Assembly: GCF_017654505.1 (NCBI RefSeq)
Contig: NC_054570.1
Span: 5,070,523-5,134,522 of the forward strand
Source of the DNA: Polyodon spathula
Lineage: Eukaryota; Chordata; Actinopteri; Acipenseriformes; Polyodontidae
Length of the DNA stretch: 64,000 nt
Direction: 5' to 3'
Shown here piece after piece: positions 38,801 through 64,000 of the stretch (positions are counted from its first letter, which is position 1; each line of letters begins with the position of its first letter). Below the pieces are notes generated by a model that was given only the letters and a program-made list of their open reading frames with translations, was not told where the DNA came from and searched no databases. The position numbers and the translations under genes were made by a program.

Positions 38801-41261
38801 CTTTCTTCGATGCGATCAGATTGATTTCATCTTCATCAATGTCTTCGCCGACTCCAAACACGTAGATATCTGTAGGGGGTGAGATACAGAACAGAGGTCT
38901 TTCTGCTAATCTCCGCTTGTTCAAAATGCCACAGCTCTGTGTTTAAACTCTCAACTCGGCATCACCCCAGTCTTTAAATCTCTGCACTGATTGACAGTTT
39001 TACAACCGTTTCATTTCAGTGAAACTTCACTCAAGTTTTCAAATACTTTAGGAGATTGGGACACAACTGTAGGCAGCTGGCATCCTTCCTCACCGGGCAC
39101 TCTCTGCTTGAGCCTCTTCAATCCGGGCTCCGTCCTGCACGCTGCACAGAGAACGCCCTCCTCTGTGTAACCAACTGTCTGCTCTCTACTCAGGCTGGCT
39201 CCCTCTCCTCCTGCTGGTCCCCCTGTCTTGGCTAGTCACCCCCTTCAGCCCATTCAAAACTCTGCTGCTTGTCTTGTTTTTTCCCCAACCTCGCTACTCG
39301 CATGCTATCCCTCTGCTTTGCACCCTCTACTGGCTACCTAGCTCTGCTTGCATTCAAGACCCCTGTTCTTGCCTAGCGCTCTCTTCCCCACACTGCCCCC
39401 TCCTCCCTCCCAATCCCTCGTGTCTCCCTACACCCCCTCTCGCCCTCTCCTTTACAGGCAGACTGGTCAAGCCTTCTCTCCACTCTCTATCCATGCCCTC
39501 TCCTTCTCTTCCCTAGAACCTCTGCGGTGGAAACAGCTTCTTAGACTGCACTTGTAGATCTCTTCATCTACCCCTCCTACACCGGACTTGCCTGGCCTAA
39601 GCACCATGTTACTAGATGCTGATGCAGCTAATGCACTATCCTTGCGCTACTATATCATTGCAGATACAAAGATTGCATCAAGCTTGTGGTACAGTAACGA
39701 GTGCTTTAGCAGCAAGTGATTTGCAGACGAAATGTGTTCATTAAATCAATCCATTAATGCTTTTGAAATTGAGTGGATGAGGTTGTTAAAAACCTTAACT
39801 GTCCCAGGTCACCCACATCGCGTCCTCTCTCAACGGCTAGCTAAGGGGAACTCGTTAATCAAACTGCATGTTAACGAGATCAAGAAAAATGACTGTAAGC
39901 ATACAGGGAGACGGCTCTCCCACCAGCGAGCAGCAGCCAAATAAAAAATAACGGGAATAGCTATATCTTGTGGATATTTTGCCACAGCCTGTCCTTCGTT
40001 CTTGTGTGGACATGCATGGGTGTTAAGTCAAGGACGCACTGCAAATCTGCAATCACCTAGGAAACATTTTTATTTTGACAGTACCCCCCGTCTTTTCGTC
40101 TCACCCAAGAACTCCTCTCTGCTGTGTCCAGGGTGTGCGATACCCAACAAGAGGCGTATCTGTCTCACAGCATCCTCTGGTTTACCGCCCATATTCTTCT
40201 TTCCTGAGGGGAGGGAAATCATCCAATATTTCAAAACTAATAAGGTTACCAGCAGGGCAAGCGCTGGGATTTTTGCCGCTAGGATTAAATTGCAATACCG
40301 TCAGTGATGAGCAGAACAACGTTCCTGACTTCGTCAAACTTAGTTTTCATTCTAGCTTTCATAAACGACATGTCCTTATACACGACATCCAGCGCTTCTT
40401 TGATATTGGTTCCAGACTGCTCACTGTGCACTGAAACGATAAGAATACATTGTTTCAACACAGACAGGTGGCGCTTCTGTAGTGTTGCTGCTAGGATGCA
40501 TTGAGTTAATACAGGATTACTGATTGTTATTTTACAACACCGCCATCTAGGGGGTTGCTTGTGTTACTGCAGGGCGGTTGGATGTGAATGATATTTATTA
40601 AAGCCGGGTTGTTCTATTTATACTCTGATTATTACACAACTTCATCTTCCCAAACTCAGTCTGAGTCACACTAAAATGAAAGGATCTTTTGTCAAAGACA
40701 CTCAAAGCAAGACTCACCAGAAAAATCAAAGTTACTCAGCTTGCTGTATGCTTTGGCTATGTCAATATTTTCGTCCACAATATCCACAATCTTCTCAGCA
40801 TTTGTTGCAAAAGACACAATGCCCCATTTTGGCTCGACTTCATAAGAACTAATCTGGGAGGAAAAGAACAGAACAGAACAAGATGAAGACGTTCTATGAA
40901 GTGGCTGCAATATTAAATAGTTTCCTTTTTTTTTTTTTTGCTACCCCCTACTGGACAGGCTGAGCCTTTACAAGCAGGGTGTGCAGTGTACATAGATCCC
41001 GGTTAGGCAGGAGCTGAGACCCAAGGGCAGGGTTTAAACTGCTCTACACTGCCCCCTACAGGAGAGACTGTGCCTTTACAAGCAAGGGGAGGTGTTTACA
41101 CAGAGCCCAGTTCGAAGGCAGTTTTACCTTGTCCATAAAGTCCAGCGCGCACTTCTTTGATTTTTTTAAATCCTCTTCTCCGACACTTTCAGAAGCATCT
41201 AAGATGATGTAGATGTGAAGTTTCTCTCCTTTCTTGAGGACTATCTTTCTTCCAAGTTGTT
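32649..41261 (-). CDS. cfb: Complement factor B / C2 (vWA and serine protease; CCP end missing)
   Basis: Factor B and C2 are secreted proteases that form the C3/C5 convertases. Thirteen minus-strand exons join in frame (about 529 codons). First comes the vWA domain with a complete metal site (ILDASESVG, then SGTNIKEAL, then LITDG) and the conserved VFGVGED and LASKKD-like blocks. Then comes a trypsin-like domain with His (LTSAHCF), Asp (YYDYDVALI) and Ser (GDSGGS), followed by VGVISWG and the C-terminal helix VQDFLRDKL. Only 13 of the usual 18 or so exons are present. The signal peptide and CCP modules would be upstream in the gap at 41560-42059. Fish genes of this family can equal either B or C2, so the symbol is provisional. 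The Pro usually after GDSGG is Ser. Confidence 0.95.
33345..33412 (-). mobile_element. SINE/L2-type 3' tail fragment
   Basis: TTTATATAGCGCCTTTCATA then AATCGCTTTACAAG is the complement of the tail seen in the SINE at 16972. Confidence 0.6.
34100..34650 (-). mobile_element. L2 LINE fragment
   Basis: Minus-strand pieces read SHLDYCNACFYWV and APLHWLPVQFRVGYKILLLT, typical of the L2 reverse-transcriptase C-terminus. Frameshifted and interrupted by a T-run. In the last cfb intron. Confidence 0.75.
35060..35109 (-). CDS. cfb: cfb exon: protease, catalytic Ser
   Basis: Acceptor ATGCTTACAG, donor GTCAGT. Encodes GDSGGSLFLEKKRRMFQ with the catalytic Ser; most relatives have GDSGGP. Confidence 0.95.
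35211..35352 (-). CDS. cfb: cfb exon: protease
   Basis: Acceptor GTTTGACAG, donor GTACAC. Encodes QCYKDALKAQIYKDVPGIEW and VVTDRFLCTGGTDPVTDDIT. Confidence 0.94.
36072..36166 (-). CDS. cfb: cfb exon: protease insert
   Basis: Acceptor TTTCTCGCAG, donor GTGAGT. Encodes NILLPDLATEDASFLTESMA and KKDVKIKLRKG. Confidence 0.88.
36226..36280. repeat. (GTCT)n microsatellite
   Basis: CTGTCTGTCTGT runs in a cfb intron. Confidence 0.85.
36485..36564 (-). CDS. cfb: cfb exon: protease
   Basis: Acceptor TTCCTTTTAG, donor GTAAAC. Encodes PICIPCTEQASGALRLDKKT and TTCEEH. Confidence 0.93.
36600..37795. other. cfb: cfb intron, no recognised feature
   Basis: Nothing coding is seen. Around 36905-37005 there are several AAGATCTTCCTAAGATCC-like words suggesting an old small transposon, unassigned. 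Confidence 0.45.
37796..37949 (-). CDS. cfb: cfb exon: protease, catalytic Asp
   Basis: Acceptor TTCTCAACAG, donor GTAAGA. Encodes VYIHPKYNILKKKAENIAEY then YDYDVALIELKS with the catalytic Asp. Confidence 0.95.
38068..38218 (-). CDS. cfb: cfb exon: protease, catalytic His
   Basis: Acceptor TTTCATTGCAG, donor GTCAGA. Encodes GAIVSERHVLTSAHCFTTEE with the catalytic His. Confidence 0.95.
38360..38472 (-). CDS. cfb: cfb exon: vWA-protease linker
   Basis: Acceptor TACGTGCAG, donor GTAAGA. Encodes DESDSVDLCGLYRESDNQHE and KYPWHVTITIT, the start of the protease domain with the linking Cys. Confidence 0.92.
38732..38869 (-). CDS. cfb: cfb exon: vWA end
   Basis: Acceptor CCCCCTACAG, donor GTGAGC. 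Encodes IYVFGVGEDIDEDEINLIAS and KKDREKHIFKL. Confidence 0.94.
39150..39600 (+). mobile_element. L2-like LINE 3' fragment
   Basis: Plus-strand translation gives RYSHAIPLLCTLYWLPSSAC, like the L2 core ITPVLKSLHWLP. Degenerate. In a cfb intron. Confidence 0.65.
40105..40203 (-). CDS. cfb: cfb exon: vWA
   Basis: Acceptor CCCCTCAG, donor GTGAGA. Encodes KKNMGGKPEDAVRQIRLLLG, as HNMGG...IDEIRDLL in factor B. Confidence 0.92.
40299..40430 (-). CDS. cfb: cfb exon: vWA
   Basis: Acceptor ATCGTTTCAG, donor GTATTG. Encodes SGTNIKEALDVVYKDMSF and VRNVVLLITD, with the second and third metal-site residues. Confidence 0.93.
40718..40853 (-). CDS. cfb: cfb exon: vWA
   Basis: Acceptor CCTCCCAG, donor GTGAGT. 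Encodes SYEVEPKWGIVSFATNAEKI, matching the factor B vWA strand. Confidence 0.92.
41128..41261 (-). CDS. cfb: cfb exon: start of vWA domain
   Basis: Acceptor CTCTGTGTAG, donor GTAAAA. Encodes KGEKLHIYIILDASESVGEE with the DxSxS metal-site motif. Confidence 0.93.
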
Positions 41262-41559
41262 CTACACAGAGCGGGCAGCAAAACAAGAAAGCGCTTCACA
41301 GAATTAATATGAAAAGAAATGTAATTCAACGAGAAATGTTTCAAATTAAAGTCAATTGAAAAAGACTAAAGTCATAACAAGTTTCCTTCCGTGTTTGTAA
41401 AGTCAGTAACATACTGTACAAAGTGTTTTGTCTAAACTTTATCAACCCTGCTTAGGATTTAAAAAAAAAACAACTAGAATGAAACATATTTTTTTCCAGC
41501 TCTGTTTGCTCTTCACTGGACTCATGGTGTCCAGTTTGAATGACCAGAGCTGAAAGTTT

Positions 41560-42059
41560 NNNNNNNNNNNNNNNNNNNNNNNNNNNNNNNNNNNNNNNNN
41601 NNNNNNNNNNNNNNNNNNNNNNNNNNNNNNNNNNNNNNNNNNNNNNNNNNNNNNNNNNNNNNNNNNNNNNNNNNNNNNNNNNNNNNNNNNNNNNNNNNNN
41701 NNNNNNNNNNNNNNNNNNNNNNNNNNNNNNNNNNNNNNNNNNNNNNNNNNNNNNNNNNNNNNNNNNNNNNNNNNNNNNNNNNNNNNNNNNNNNNNNNNNN
41801 NNNNNNNNNNNNNNNNNNNNNNNNNNNNNNNNNNNNNNNNNNNNNNNNNNNNNNNNNNNNNNNNNNNNNNNNNNNNNNNNNNNNNNNNNNNNNNNNNNNN
41901 NNNNNNNNNNNNNNNNNNNNNNNNNNNNNNNNNNNNNNNNNNNNNNNNNNNNNNNNNNNNNNNNNNNNNNNNNNNNNNNNNNNNNNNNNNNNNNNNNNNN
42001 NNNNNNNNNNNNNNNNNNNNNNNNNNNNNNNNNNNNNNNNNNNNNNNNNNNNNNNNNNN
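41560..42059. other. Assembly gap, 500 N
   Basis: Exactly 500 N, a placeholder. It separates factor B (minus) from prrc2a (plus), and both lack their 5' exons. Confidence 0.98.
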
Positions 42060-42289
42060 GTACTTTTGCATATTAATTCAATTTGTGTATCCTCCATTGT
42101 GTGTGTATATAGATATATATATTTTTTGTGTTGTGAACAACCAGCGATCTACCTTCCAATTGTCCGTTGATCAATCAGAAAAAAAAATCCCTTAATCTAA
42201 ACCTGTCTGTAAATGAGTAAATCATGTGCTGACTGGACCTTGAGTTCCACATTAACCAGGGGTTGACCTCTCTCTCTTCCTCCCTGTAG

Positions 42290-64000
<21,711 letters not shown>

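Overview
The window is vertebrate genomic DNA. Coding sequence is split into short GT-AG exons separated by introns full of LINE, SINE, DNA-transposon and microsatellite sequence. The mix points to a ray-finned fish: a finTRIM-type TRIM gene, CR1 and L2 LINEs, a DIRS element with a tyrosine recombinase, fish-type Tc1 copies and a MIR-like CORE-SINE. The repeat types look to me like a non-teleost fish such as a sturgeon or paddlefish, but that is an impression, not a proof. The gene content (EHMT2/G9a, factor B/C2, PRRC2A/BAT2) is the classic MHC class III neighbourhood.

Layout: (1) 600-13339, plus strand, finTRIM-like gene. Its RING/B-box exon lies off the left edge, and one intron is about 10 kb, swollen by LTR-like repeats, a CR1 LINE, a DIRS element and purine-rich minisatellites. 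(2) 13340-16059, transposon debris ending in a CR1 3' end that runs into a 500-N gap. (3) 16560-29763, minus strand, 17 exons of ehmt2 from the start codon to the first ankyrin repeats, in frame across all junctions. The remaining ankyrin repeats and the pre-SET and SET exons are not in the window and must be lost at the gap. (4) 30508-31705, plus strand, two acidic exons of an unidentified gene, perhaps a ZBTB12-like remnant. (5) 32649-41261, minus strand, 13 exons of complement factor B/C2: vWA domain plus serine protease with a complete catalytic triad. Its CCP exons fall in a second 500-N gap (41560-42059). (6) 42290-64000, plus strand, 17 exons of prrc2a, 5' end in the same gap and 3' end off the right edge. 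One exon is 2853 bp.

The three named genes do not form one pathway. They are an H3K9 methyltransferase, an alternative/classical complement protease and an RNA-binding translation factor, kept together by MHC-III synteny. CFB and PRRC2A are transcribed away from each other, so both missing 5' ends point into one gap.

The most interesting observations concern how repeats act on splice sites: a Tc1 copy 24 bp from an ehmt2 acceptor that supplies a stronger AG, two GC-AG introns in prrc2a, a 21-copy dimeric minisatellite reaching a prrc2a acceptor, an intronic array of donor look-alikes after ehmt2 exon 9, and a partial duplication of an ehmt2 exon end. I see no wholly new genetic system.
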